From: an uncultured Eubacterium sp.
GTDB lineage: Bacteria > Bacillota > Clostridia > Peptostreptococcales > Anaerovoracaceae
NCBI GenBank assembly: GCA_902495595.1
Contig: CABUXV010000001.1
Coordinates: 62,001-126,000 of the forward strand
DNA: 64,000 nucleotides
Reading direction: 5' to 3'
The notes below the pieces were generated by a model. The model ran no database searches, was not told the DNA's origin, and saw nothing but the letters and a program-made list of their open reading frames with translations. A program made the position numbers and the translations under genes. Every line of letters begins with the position of its first letter. Positions within the stretch are counted from its first letter, which is position 1. Below, in pieces: positions 16,089 to 26,100 of this stretch.

Positions 16089-17661
16089 CCTTCAGAAAAA
16101 TTTATTTGAGCTATTATGCGAATTTGATGATATCTGCAAAAGAAATAATATTTCCTATTATTTAAGCGGAGGAACACTGCTTGGGGCATTAAGGCATGAG
16201 GGCTTTATTCCATGGGATGATGATATAGATATTAATATGACCTATTGTGAATATAAAAAACTGGAGAAAGTAATTGACCGGGAGCTCCAAAAGGGAAGAG
16301 ATTTAATCAGCAGGGAACGATATGAGGATTATTGTTCCCCGATACCAAGGTATGTGAGGCTGGATGCTACGCTTATAAGAAGAAATCATTTAGGCGATGG
16401 AACGCCGCATGGAGTGTTTTTGGATATTATCATTTTAGATAACATGCCAAAGAATAAAGAACTTTGGCATATATGGCGCAAAAAACACTATGTGTACTGT
16501 GAATTGCTGGAACCATATTATATTATTGCTGCAAGACGCAGAGATTGGAAAGATATCGACATAGATTTATATAGATCATATCAGAAAAAATGTAAGGAAA
16601 AAGGGCGTAATATAATACTGAATGAGCTGGAACGGGAATTGTTTGGGAATGATGAAAGTAGTTCAGATTGCTATTGTATGAGATTTGGGACTGTGTGGCT
16701 TGGGATAACGCCGGCAGAGTGGTATGGCAGCGGAAGAACTGCATTGTTTGAAGGAAGGGAATTTCCGATACCTATAAAGGCAGAAATGGAAATGTATGCT
16801 TTTTATGGGCTTCAATGGAAATATATACCCAAAGATAAGATGGAACATAAAACCTTAAAGCTTATGGGAATAGAATGCGGTAATTTTGAGAGAGAATTTT
16901 TTAAGGACGTATCAAAAGAAGAGTTCAATGAAATTTTCTTTAAATACAATGATATGGCATTAGATAAATATCGGTTGAAAATAGATACATATTTTGACAG
17001 GCATAAACCATATATTTCGTATATTGTCTTTAAGATAAAGAAACAGATAGATATATATGGATATGATAAGGTGTCCAGTGATGCTGCATTATGCTTGCAA
17101 ATATTTAAAGCATATATCGAATTACAGTTCAGTTATGAATTTATTTTTAATGAATATTACATAGCTATAGAAGATAATTTAATGATTTTACTGACTGATG
17201 CCCTGCTGGATAGCGGTAACGTAGAAAAACTGAAAAGGCTTCTTGAGGTTAAAAAAAAGGCAGAGGGCAAACTTCCATCTGAGCTTGAAAAAAAACTTAT
17301 AGTTGCAGATGATTTTGTCAGAATGGTAAATTTAGTCAATTTAAAAGAGTATGAATCTGCGAAAGTAATAGTTGACAAATATGTTTTCGAGTATAAGGAT
17401 AATTTGGTTTTGATAAAAGCAAAATTAGAAATAGACATAGTTAATGCCGAGAATAAGGAGGGATATGAGGAAATTTTGGAATATGCAGAAAAAGCATTGT
17501 ACAGAAATCCCGATGATGGAGAACTTATGAAATATACTGCAGATATTCTTTATGGATGTGGCGAAACAGAGAAGTCGGAAAAATTGTATGAGAAAGCAAA
17601 GGAAAATACCGATAACGGTATATTATTGCTTGAATTGTCAAAAAGAGGACATTTTAATTGA
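16081..17661 (+). CDS. LicD family phosphotransferase with C-terminal TPR region
   Basis: LicD proteins transfer phosphocholine or other phospho-alcohols from CDP donors to sugars of surface polymers. This 526-residue protein has an intact N-terminal LicD domain: SGGTLLGALRHEG (29-41) and PWDDDID (44-50), with GVFLDIIILDNMP further on, the acidic residues expected to bind metal. Residues about 360-526 form helical repeats resembling TPRs (YAEKALYRNPDDGELMKYTA...GETEKSEKLYEKAKE). No choline kinase or LicC is nearby, so choline is not implied; the CDP substrate may come from tagD or the TagD fusion. The start overlaps the preceding gene by eight bases. Confidence 0.88.
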   Translation: MNSLQKNLFELLCEFDDICKRNNISYYLSGGTLLGALRHEGFIPWDDDIDINMTYCEYKKLEKVIDRELQKGRDLISRERYEDYCSPIPRYVRLDATLIRRNHLGDGTPHGVFLDIIILDNMPKNKELWHIWRKKHYVYCELLEPYYIIAARRRDWKDIDIDLYRSYQKKCKEKGRNIILNELERELFGNDESSSDCYCMRFGTVWLGITPAEWYGSGRTALFEGREFPIPIKAEMEMYAFYGLQWKYIPKDKMEHKTLKLMGIECGNFEREFFKDVSKEEFNEIFFKYNDMALDKYRLKIDTYFDRHKPYISYIVFKIKKQIDIYGYDKVSSDAALCLQIFKAYIELQFSYEFIFNEYYIAIEDNLMILLTDALLDSGNVEKLKRLLEVKKKAEGKLPSELEKKLIVADDFVRMVNLVNLKEYESAKVIVDKYVFEYKDNLVLIKAKLEIDIVNAENKEGYEEILEYAEKALYRNPDDGELMKYTADILYGCGETEKSEKLYEKAKENTDNGILLLELSKRGHFN

Positions 17662-17691
17662 TAGATAATAAAGGAGAGCGTTAGAAGAATT

Positions 17692-19239
17692 ATGTATACC
17701 AGTATTATTGATTATTTAGAGAAGACAACGGTCTTGTATTCGAAAAAAAACGCAGTTGTTGATGGAAAAGAGCAATATACTTTTGATGAACTTACAGAGA
17801 GAGCAAAGAAGGTTGCAGCTGGAATAATTGATATTGTGGGGGAAGCTCGTAATGTTCCCGTTGCAGTTTATTTGGACAAGTCAAAGGAAACCGTTGTTGC
17901 AGACATGGGGGTTTCTTACAGCAGTTGTTTTTTCATGAATCTGGACATTAAAACTCCTGAGGATAGAATAAAGGCAATTTTGGAGCATATAGAGCCGAAA
18001 GCGATAATAGTTGATAAGAATACTAGCAAACGGATGGAAGAAATATTGCGTGGGGTAAATTGCAATATTAGTATATTGCTTTTGGAAAATGCTAAGGAGA
18101 GAGATATATGTTCTGAAGAAGAAAGAAACATATATAACAGACTTGAGATGCAGATTGATACCGATCCGTTCTGTATCATAAATACTTCAGGGTCAACAGG
18201 GGTACCAAAGGGAGTAATTTTAAATCATAAAAGTTTTTTTGATTTTTTAAATTGGTCTACAGAGACTTTCAAGCTTGATGAGAAAACTATAATGGGAAGT
18301 TTATCGCCAAGCGTTTTTGATATTTTTATCTACGAGTTATGGCTTATGGCAGCAAAAGGAGCCGAAATAGTTATTTTAAACAGCAATATGGCTATGTTTC
18401 CTGCGAAGTTGTTGGAACAGCTGAAAATGGAAAAAGTAAATTTTATTTTCTGGGTGCCGTCAATAATGGTGAATATTGCAAATATGGATTTGCTGACAAA
18501 GATTCAGCTGACGGATTTAAAACTGGTGTGGTTTGCAGGAGAGGTTTTTCCTACAAAGCAGTTTAATTATTGGAGAAAGAATTTGCCAAATACAGAATTT
18601 GCGAATCTTTACGGACCGATAGAGATTACATTGGATTGTACATATTATATTGTAAAACGAGATTTTGATGACAGCGAACCGCTTCCTATAGGATATCCAT
18701 GCAGAAATACCGATATTCTTATATTGAATGAAGAAGATAAGATGTGCAGGCAGGGCGAAGAGGGTGAACTGTGTGTAAGAGGTACTTCACTGGCAATGGG
18801 ATATTATAAGAATCCGGATAAAACAGCAAAAGTATTTGTACAGAACCCGCTAAACAGAAACTACCCGGAAATTATATATCGTACAGGAGATATGGTTTAT
18901 GTAAATGAGCTGGGAGAGATTGTTTTTAAAGGAAGAAAAGATAGCTTAATAAAGCATATGGGATATCGTATAGAATTGGGAGAAATTGAACATGCAGTAA
19001 TAAACAAACTAAAGTTAGTTGAATATTGTTGCGTCGTATATAACAAGCAGAAGAAAGAGATTACAATGTTTTATGAATCTCCTGAAAAAATAGAATCAGG
19101 TGAATTCAGAAAACAGCTGATTTCATTATTTCCTAAATATATGATACCGGTAGTCTATATTCAAAAAGAATTATTACCGAGAAATACTAATGGAAAAATA
19201 GATAGGCAAATGTTAAGCGAAGAAGTAAATAAACTATGA
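17692..19239 (+). CDS. acyl/aminoacyl-adenylating enzyme (AMP-dependent ligase, DltA/NRPS A-domain type)
   Basis: ANL-superfamily ligase of 515 residues that would activate a carboxylic or amino acid as the adenylate and load it on a carrier protein. Visible motifs in order: A3 NTSGSTGVPKGV, A4-like FDIFIYEL (an Asp at the place that binds the amino group in amino-acid-activating domains), A5 NLYGPIEIT, A7 YRTGDMV, A8 GRKDSLIKHMGYRIELGEIE and A10 NGKIDR with the catalytic Lys. It is followed directly by an ACP gene, as DltA is by DltC relatives, but no DltB or DltD occurs here. The Asp suggests an amino acid substrate; that is inference. Confidence 0.88.
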   Translation: MYTSIIDYLEKTTVLYSKKNAVVDGKEQYTFDELTERAKKVAAGIIDIVGEARNVPVAVYLDKSKETVVADMGVSYSSCFFMNLDIKTPEDRIKAILEHIEPKAIIVDKNTSKRMEEILRGVNCNISILLLENAKERDICSEEERNIYNRLEMQIDTDPFCIINTSGSTGVPKGVILNHKSFFDFLNWSTETFKLDEKTIMGSLSPSVFDIFIYELWLMAAKGAEIVILNSNMAMFPAKLLEQLKMEKVNFIFWVPSIMVNIANMDLLTKIQLTDLKLVWFAGEVFPTKQFNYWRKNLPNTEFANLYGPIEITLDCTYYIVKRDFDDSEPLPIGYPCRNTDILILNEEDKMCRQGEEGELCVRGTSLAMGYYKNPDKTAKVFVQNPLNRNYPEIIYRTGDMVYVNELGEIVFKGRKDSLIKHMGYRIELGEIEHAVINKLKLVEYCCVVYNKQKKEITMFYESPEKIESGEFRKQLISLFPKYMIPVVYIQKELLPRNTNGKIDRQMLSEEVNKL

Positions 19240-19291
19240 TGTCTTTAATAATTAAGTAAGATGGAAAATTTGCGGAAAGGAAATAAATATA

Positions 19292-19516
19292 ATGGAAAAT
19301 ATTAAAAATATGCTAAATGAATTAAGACCGGAGTTTAATTTTGATGAGAGTGATAATTTTATAGAGGATGGATATTTGGATTCATTTGATGTTGTTTCAC
19401 TTATTGCCATGATTGAAGAAAAATTTAACGTAACAATAGATGGCATGGATATAGTTCCTGAAAATTTTATAAGTTATGAGGCAATTTCATGTTTAATTAA
19501 AAAGAGCGGTGAATAA
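19292..19516 (+). CDS. acyl carrier protein (first of two)
   Basis: A 74-residue acidic carrier protein. The phosphopantetheine attachment serine is Ser31 in EDGYLDSFDVVSLI, a DSF variant of the common DSL motif, followed by helix II IAMIEEKFNV. GGAAAGGAAAT lies upstream of the ATG. It sits 52 bases after the adenylating ligase and two bases before the KAS III gene, so it is the probable acceptor of the activated acid and the donor for condensation. Confidence 0.9.
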   Translation: MENIKNMLNELRPEFNFDESDNFIEDGYLDSFDVVSLIAMIEEKFNVTIDGMDIVPENFISYEAISCLIKKSGE

Positions 19517-19518
19517 AT

Positions 19519-20589
19519 ATGAAGACAGTATTTAAAGGAAAGAGAATTTCATCGGTGTTAGGCGTGTTGCCGGAAACTATTTCATATTTTGACGATGAGG
19601 TTGATAACTATACTTTTCCGCCCAAACAGACTATGCGGTTAAAAAAAATAATGGGATTCGAATCACATCGGCTGGCAAAATTAGATAGTTGTGCATCAGA
19701 TTTTTGTATATATGGTATTAAATACCTATTGGATAAAAATGTAATTAAGAAAGAAGATATAGGGGCAATACTGGTAGTAACATTATCACCTGATTATTTT
19801 TTGCCACAGATATCAAATATTGTGCAGGGTGAACTTGGATTTTCTGAAGACACTATCTGCCTTGATATAGCGCAAGGCTGCTGTGGATATTTGATAGGTC
19901 TTATGCAGGCATTTATGTTGCTTGACAAAATGGACAATAAGAAAGTTATTTTATGTAATGTTGAGACTCTTAGCAAAAAAACATCAAATAAGGATAGAAA
20001 CGATTTCCCGCTAACCGGAGATGGAGCATCCGTGACAGTAATTGAAAATGATAATAATACAGAGGATATACATTATTTGATGAAAATGGACGGAAGAAGA
20101 CGAATGGCTCTTCATATACCGGCTGGTGGATTTAGAAATCCCAGTACCGTTGAGACGGGTAAATTGTATGATGTAGGTGATGGCAATTTAAGAGCCTTGG
20201 ATCATCTGCATATGGATGGAAGTGAAGTGTTCTCCTTTGTTCAAGAAGAGGTTCCCTCATGTATAGATGAGGTATTATCCTTTGCAGGAGCTACAAAAGA
20301 ACAAATTGATTACTATTTATTTCACCAACCCAATAAGTTCATGCTACAGAAATTAAGGGAAAAAATTGGTGTGCCCGTTGAAAAGCTACCTGATGACTTA
20401 GTTGTAAAATATGGAAATTCCAGCGGAGTATGTATTCCTCTTGTAATTACTGCATTTTTATCAGATGAAATGAAGAAAGAATCGTATAAATGTTGTTTAT
20501 CAGCATTTGGAGCCGGATTGGCATGGGGAGCAATGGTGATGGAATTAGGTAATTTAGATTTTTGTGAAATAATTACATCTGATCTATAG
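19519..20589 (+). CDS. 3-oxoacyl-ACP synthase III-like condensing enzyme
   Basis: A 356-residue FabH/KAS III-family thiolase-fold enzyme, which would perform a Claisen condensation between an acyl thioester and a (malonyl-)ACP. The catalytic triad is complete: Cys in LDIAQGCCGYLIGL, His in YLFHQPNKFM and Asn in KYGNSSGVCIP; the LSAFGAGLAWGA end is also typical. It is somewhat longer than housekeeping FabH (about 320) and is flanked by a carrier protein rather than by fab genes, so I take it as a pathway-specific enzyme of the decoration module. The primer and extender units are unknown. Confidence 0.9.
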   Translation: MKTVFKGKRISSVLGVLPETISYFDDEVDNYTFPPKQTMRLKKIMGFESHRLAKLDSCASDFCIYGIKYLLDKNVIKKEDIGAILVVTLSPDYFLPQISNIVQGELGFSEDTICLDIAQGCCGYLIGLMQAFMLLDKMDNKKVILCNVETLSKKTSNKDRNDFPLTGDGASVTVIENDNNTEDIHYLMKMDGRRRMALHIPAGGFRNPSTVETGKLYDVGDGNLRALDHLHMDGSEVFSFVQEEVPSCIDEVLSFAGATKEQIDYYLFHQPNKFMLQKLREKIGVPVEKLPDDLVVKYGNSSGVCIPLVITAFLSDEMKKESYKCCLSAFGAGLAWGAMVMELGNLDFCEIITSDL

Positions 20590-20620
20590 CGTCTCGTTTA
20601 ATGTGGAAAGGAGGGCATAC

Positions 20621-21490
20621 ATGGAGAGAGAGTTTACCGTTAAGGAAATAGAAAATAAAATTTCAGAGATTAGAAAGCAAAATAATGGTAATAAGCAGAT
20701 ATATACAAATTATTTGCCATTAGTCAGAGCAGATAATCAAGAATGCTTTACCGGATGTGAAGGAAAGTCAACGATATTATATTTTACAAAAACCAATATA
20801 GTAAATAGGATTGTTTTTTATTCATCAGATAGAGATGAATTAATAGATATGTTAAAAAAATGCCCTAAAGGGATGGGGTTAGACATAGCTTCTCGTGAAA
20901 GAGAAGTCGAAGATGATTATATTATAGAAGCCGGCTTTCATAAAATTGCATTGTTGCAGAGGCTGTACTATCCTGATGTGACAATGGAAGATGAAGAGCT
21001 TTGGAAAAACAAAAAATTTAGTGAGCTTTATTCCAATAGGAATGATGAAATAGTTGAATATGCAAAAAAAGGTGATGAAAAGGAATTGCTCACATTGTTT
21101 AAACAGATCTTTAATATTTATATTGATCATGTGCCAACTGAAAAAGAATTATTGGAAAACTATATAGAGAAAGATGGCATGCTGGTATGTCGTGAAAATG
21201 GCAAGATAGTAGCTTTAATAGGATATCTGCTAAATGGAAAGAGAATGTTTCTGATTCATGCGGTAAATATAAGCGGCGACTACAGAAAATTAGCGGCATT
21301 ATCTGTTCGTTTAAGAGATATAGCTTTGGAAAAAAAAGTAAAGTTTTGTTATGGTATGTTGGAATTGTCGGAAAACAGAGAAAAAGCATTGAAATATTAT
21401 CAACGCAGAGGTACAGAGCTTGTTGATTTTTTCAATCATATATACGCTAATGCCGATATACGTAGTGATGTAGGAGAAATTGTAGGGTAG
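20621..21490 (+). CDS. GNAT-family acyltransferase-like protein
   Basis: A 289-residue protein in two parts. Residues about 145-289 resemble a GNAT acyltransferase fold (MLVCRENGKIVALIGYLLNG, KLAALSVRLRDIALEKK, REKALKYYQRRGTELVDF). The N-terminal half is a diverged domain I do not recognise. An in-frame GTG at 20603 exists, but AAAGGAGGG ends seven bases before the ATG at 20621, which I choose. In context it could transfer the ACP-bound acyl group to an amino sugar, amino alcohol or the polymer. The 1240-residue LicD protein of this operon ends in another GNAT-like domain. Confidence 0.7.
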   Translation: MEREFTVKEIENKISEIRKQNNGNKQIYTNYLPLVRADNQECFTGCEGKSTILYFTKTNIVNRIVFYSSDRDELIDMLKKCPKGMGLDIASREREVEDDYIIEAGFHKIALLQRLYYPDVTMEDEELWKNKKFSELYSNRNDEIVEYAKKGDEKELLTLFKQIFNIYIDHVPTEKELLENYIEKDGMLVCRENGKIVALIGYLLNGKRMFLIHAVNISGDYRKLAALSVRLRDIALEKKVKFCYGMLELSENREKALKYYQRRGTELVDFFNHIYANADIRSDVGEIVG

Positions 21491-21496
21491 GATTAA

Positions 21497-22159
21497 ATGA
21501 ACTTAAGAGTTTTTACGTATGATTTGATAGATTCTAAAATGTATATAATTATTGAAAAACAAAAAGCCCTAATTATTGATCCATGTGTATCGGAGAACGC
21601 TATGAAATATTTACATGACCATAAAGTAAATAATGTAATGATAATACTAACACATGAGCATTGGGATCATATTTCAGGTGTAAATTGGTTAAGAGAAAAT
21701 TTTAGTGAATGTATTGTATGGTGTTCAGAGATGTGTGATAAAAATATCAAATCATCAATAAAAAACGGCTCTAAATACTTAAAAGCACTCTTTATTGATA
21801 AGCCTGCTGAGAAAATAGAGGAGGCAAATAAAATTAAACCATTTGTATGTTTTAGTGATGTTACATTTGTTGGTGAAAAAAAGTTATCGTGGGAAGGGTA
21901 TGATATAAATCTTAGGGAAACACCGGGACATTCACCGGGAAGCATCTGTATTTTTATTGATGATAAATATTTATTTACCGGTGATTCATTAATAAAAGAC
22001 ACTCCGGTGATTACAAGATTATTAGGTGGAAGTAAAAGTGAATATAACGAATTTACTCTCCCCTTTCTTAAGTCTTTGAACAAAAATGTATATATATATC
22101 CTGGGCATGGTGAAAGTGGGTATTTGAGAGATTTTAAATACATCAATGATATCGTATAA
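21497..22159 (+). CDS. MBL-fold metallo-hydrolase
   Basis: A 220-residue metallo-beta-lactamase-fold protein of the glyoxalase II-like group. The binuclear metal site is intact: LTHEHWDH (HxHxDH), TPGHSPGS, FTGDSL and YPGHGES. Relatives hydrolyse thioesters or phosphoesters. Because it is embedded between a GNAT gene and an ACP gene, a thioesterase that releases or proofreads an acyl-ACP intermediate is plausible, but general housekeeping thioester hydrolysis is not excluded. It starts seven bases after the preceding stop. Confidence 0.85.
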   Translation: MNLRVFTYDLIDSKMYIIIEKQKALIIDPCVSENAMKYLHDHKVNNVMIILTHEHWDHISGVNWLRENFSECIVWCSEMCDKNIKSSIKNGSKYLKALFIDKPAEKIEEANKIKPFVCFSDVTFVGEKKLSWEGYDINLRETPGHSPGSICIFIDDKYLFTGDSLIKDTPVITRLLGGSKSEYNEFTLPFLKSLNKNVYIYPGHGESGYLRDFKYINDIV

Positions 22160-22198
22160 ATGAAATTTTAAAATAATTAAATTTTGGAGGTAATTAAT

Positions 22199-22420
22199 AT
22201 GACAAATGAAAGAAAAATCGAGCTTATATCAGAAGTTTTGGAAGTTGAAATAGAAGACTTAACACCTGAAACTAAGCTGAGTGATTTAGATGAATGGGAC
22301 AGTATTGCACTTATTTCTTTCTTAGCAATGATGGATGATGAGTTTGATAGAATTATTAAAGGCTCTATAGTTAAAGAACAAAAAACAATTGCTGACCTTA
22401 TGGCGTTGATGGAGGAATAA
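22199..22420 (+). CDS. acyl carrier protein (second of two)
   Basis: A 73-residue acidic carrier protein with the phosphopantetheine serine at Ser35 (DEWDSIALISFLAMMD). An in-frame TTG at 22184 is possible, but GGAGG at 22186-22190 is correctly placed for the ATG at 22199. It differs clearly from the first ACP in sequence, so the two are not a recent duplication and probably serve different enzymes. The SDR gene follows after four bases, making it the likely carrier for the reduction step. Confidence 0.9.
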   Translation: MTNERKIELISEVLEVEIEDLTPETKLSDLDEWDSIALISFLAMMDDEFDRIIKGSIVKEQKTIADLMALMEE

Positions 22421-22424
22421 AAAT

Positions 22425-23180
22425 ATGATAAATCCAATGTCATTGGAAGGAAAGAAAATCCTAATCACAGGCGCTTCTTCCGGGATAGGTAGAGCGACGG
22501 CAATATATTGTTCTGAGCTAGGTGCGCAATTAGTTATACAAGGAAGAAATGAAGATAAACTTAAAGAAACTTTTTCTAACCTTAAAGGTTATAATCACAT
22601 AGTTTTAGTAAAAGATTTTGATAATTCATCAGGTTTTAATGAATTATTTGAAAATATGATATTGGATGGAATTAAGCTGGATGGATTTATTTATTGCACA
22701 GGAATTCCGTATGTTATGCCGGTAAAATCTTTAACGAAAGATAGGCTTCATAGTGTAATGAATATAAATTTTTATACTTTTGTAGAATTAGCAAGGATAT
22801 TTACAAAAAGTAAATACAGCAATGATAATTCAAGTATTATAGGGATATCTTCAAGTGCCGTTATACATCCAAGAAAATATGAACTGGGGTATTTAGCATC
22901 AAAGGCGGCGATGGAAATATCAATACCGGTTATGGCTAAGGAATTTTGGAAAAGAAAAATTCGTGTAAATTGTGTATCTCCGGGGAGTGTTATGACGGAA
23001 ATGATTACCAATACTCTTGATGTACATGGTAATAATGAAGCATTAGATGAAATTGCTTTACAAACTATTATGGGGTGGCAACAGCCGGATGATATTGCGA
23101 AAGTATGTGCTTTTTTGCTTAGTGATGCATCCAAGACTATTACATCACAAATATTACGTGCTGATGGAGGGTATAGATAA
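22425..23180 (+). CDS. SDR-family oxidoreductase (FabG-like)
   Basis: Short-chain dehydrogenase/reductase of 251 residues, likely NAD(P)H-dependent. The Rossmann motif TGASSGIG is near residue 16, the catalytic Ser is in GISSSAV, and YLASK supplies Tyr and Lys; the NVSPG-type motif reads NCVSPGSV and the C-terminus has LRADGGYR, as in FabG. In this setting it may reduce a beta-ketoacyl-ACP made by the KAS III-like enzyme, though SDRs acting on nucleotide sugars or CDP-alcohols look much the same. It is immediately preceded by an ACP gene. Confidence 0.88.
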   Translation: MINPMSLEGKKILITGASSGIGRATAIYCSELGAQLVIQGRNEDKLKETFSNLKGYNHIVLVKDFDNSSGFNELFENMILDGIKLDGFIYCTGIPYVMPVKSLTKDRLHSVMNINFYTFVELARIFTKSKYSNDNSSIIGISSSAVIHPRKYELGYLASKAAMEISIPVMAKEFWKRKIRVNCVSPGSVMTEMITNTLDVHGNNEALDEIALQTIMGWQQPDDIAKVCAFLLSDASKTITSQILRADGGYR

Positions 23181-23186
23181 ATAGAT

Positions 23187-26100
23187 ATGCATGAAGTATT
23201 AGATTTACAGAAAAAATTAATGGAACTTATGATAGAGGTTGACAGTATTTGTAGGGAGAATAATATAACCTACTATTTAAATGGGGGAAATGTTATAGGC
23301 GCTGTAAGGCATCGTGGATTTATACCTTGGGATGATGACATTGATCTTGTGATAACACGAGATAATTGGGAAAAATTTCATAGAGTATTTCAGAAAAAAA
23401 AGCCTTTAAATCGGGCGTTGGTTTGTAAAGAAAATAATTCAGAACATACATATTTTTTTGCTCGTTATGTTGATACAAAAACTTCTTATTCATTTAGATG
23501 GAAAGCATTCAACACAAAACAGGAGGGAATAGCTGTTGATTTTGCTATTTTTGAAAAAATATCAGATGATATATTATTGCAGCAGAAATACAAGAAATGG
23601 TTAATTGTGCTTGGTGAGTTTGTTGCAAGGAGAACTATGGTAAATAGATATGGTAATATTAGACTTTACCAATTCTTTAAGTGCTTAGAAAAAATTTTTG
23701 GGAAAAAAGCTGTAATGGATTTTCTTGAAAAGAAAGTGAAAAAATATGTTGCTGATGATAGTAATACATATATTCAGCTATCTCCGCATCAAGGATTTAA
23801 CTGGACTTGTTCGGCAGAATATTTTAAAGACCCAGAGGAGGTAGAGGTAGAAGGACACTTATTATACGCACCAACTAATTCAAGAGGATTTATCAGAACC
23901 GTTTATGGAGATGATTGGATGTTTCTTCCTGAAGTAAATCAACGTAAAGTTCACATGGGGAAGGAAACTGATTTATACAGTCTTAATGTATCTGATGCAG
24001 AGGCAGAAAAAGATGCTTTGAATTGGGTCAATCCTGAAAAATATGATAATTGTTATGTAAAACAAAAACCTTTAATAGTAAAAAGGTCAATATATGAAAA
24101 CATAGTAAATAAAATAGATACTAAAATTCGTTGTCATGTCTATTCTTTGGAATTATCGTATAAATTAAAAAATCTAAAAGAAGATGTACAAAAATTGTTA
24201 GAAAATAATATGTATTTGAGAATTAATGAAATTTTTTCTGATTATGTTAGGCAGCAACTTTTGGAATATAAAAAAATAGAGTTAACAACTAATATTCCGG
24301 ATATAGGTTATATGAGGATACATGCCATTGATATTCCATATGACAAATTAAAGGTTGCATGCATGTCATTAATTTTATCAGGAAAATATTTTATAGCTCA
24401 AAAAATTTTGGATATACATTTTGGGATAAATGAGAAACGTCCATCAGAGTTTATAGAAGTACAAAAAATTATTGATGTAAATAGAGAATGGTCAATTGCA
24501 AGATATGATGATAACGATTGGGAAAAAATTGAAAAAATATCAAATGAATGGTTAATTAAATATCCATATCATAAAGATTTTTTATATAGCAGTTTATACA
24601 TTGAAATGAATAGAGCAGAACAGGATGATGATATTAAAGAGGTATTAGATAAAGCAAAAGACGCACTGTTGGTTCATCCAGATTCATTTGAGATACTTCG
24701 TATAATAGCGGATGCTAAATTAAAATTAGGACTGGATTCTGAAGCAATAGGATTATATAAAAATATTTTAAAAGAGTCTAATAACGGAATGTTGAATTTA
24801 GAAATAAAAGATACATTACAGGAGACAAAAGGAATTCAATATGAAGATCTTGCAGAGGAAACTATAAAAGAAAATAGCATAAATACCCGTAACGATCAAA
24901 TACACGGAAAATTATTACAGCTTTTTAAAGAAATAGATAGGGTATGCAGACAAGCTAACATCCCTTATTTTTTAGAGCCAGTACTAGCATGGGAGGCTAT
25001 TAATAAAGGAACTCTTGTTAATAGTAGGTTTTCAAACCGTATAATTATGCGACCTGTGGACCGGGAGCGTATTATAAATATTTTAATGAATGAGAATGTT
25101 GAAAACCGCGCATTGGAATGCTTTGAGACAAATGGAAAGTATGTTGAATTTTCAGTACGTTATTGTGATACGTCAACTATCTTATTTAATTGTAAAGAGC
25201 TGGGTTTATATGATAGGCATAATATAAGTGTTGAAATAGTATTTATTCGGCCTAGAAATAAAAATAAAGTTAAAAGAAAGTTAAGCGCACTTATGCTTAC
25301 GGCAATAAAAAATGCTTCAAGTCCAGGAATATTTCTAAATAAGGGCATTAAAAATACAATATCTACTGTGTCAGGAAAAGTTTTATTGGGTATATTTGGA
25401 GCAAAACGTGTGAAAAGAAAACTTTGGCAATATTGTTATTTTCCTGATAGAAGTGTAAAAGCAATAAAAGGTGCAGTAAGAACATATAATTCAAAATGGC
25501 TAAAGCTACCTAAATTAGATTTTACGAAAAAGGAAATTGCTTATATTGATAATAATCCATTTCCTGTTCCTGAAAATTATATTGAATATATTAAATGCTG
25601 GAAGAAAGTTTCGAGTAATTTTACTTATGTAAGTTTAAATGATGATAAAATTATTGGCATACCTGAGGCAAGTGGTGAAGGTGATTTATATAAAATATCT
25701 AGAAAAGAGATCATAAAAAGAAAAAGAGCCAGTTATAAAATCAAGTCTCTAAACAGCAAAATTAAGAAATATTCTCCATATATTTTAAGAAGCTGGGAAT
25801 ATGTTAAAAGGAGTTTGGTTCGTATAGAATTAATGCGGTTTTATTTACCGAAAAAAAAGGAAATTATTTGTCTTCATAATGAAAGAAACTATGACGAATT
25901 AGAGTTGATTCTTAAAAAATATATAGATAGTATTAGTTTTTTTTCGAAAAAAAATTTGGCTATTTATTTTGATTCTGATATTTTTAGGATCACATGGGAT
26001 GTAATGGAATACAAAGGTATTGGACACTTTGTGGAAAATATTTTACCGCAAATAGATTCTCAATATATAAATTATAAGAAAAAGGAAGTGAGTTCGTTGC

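Noticed and set aside
17692..19516. Plain D-alanylation (dltABCD) operon
   Set aside because: The ligase and carrier protein resemble DltA/DltC only generally, DltB and DltD are missing, and KAS III and SDR genes have no place in that pathway.
21667..22146. 159-codon minus-strand frame opposite the MBL hydrolase gene
   Set aside because: Antisense shadow of a gene with a complete metal-binding motif set; no own promoter or ribosome binding site seen.
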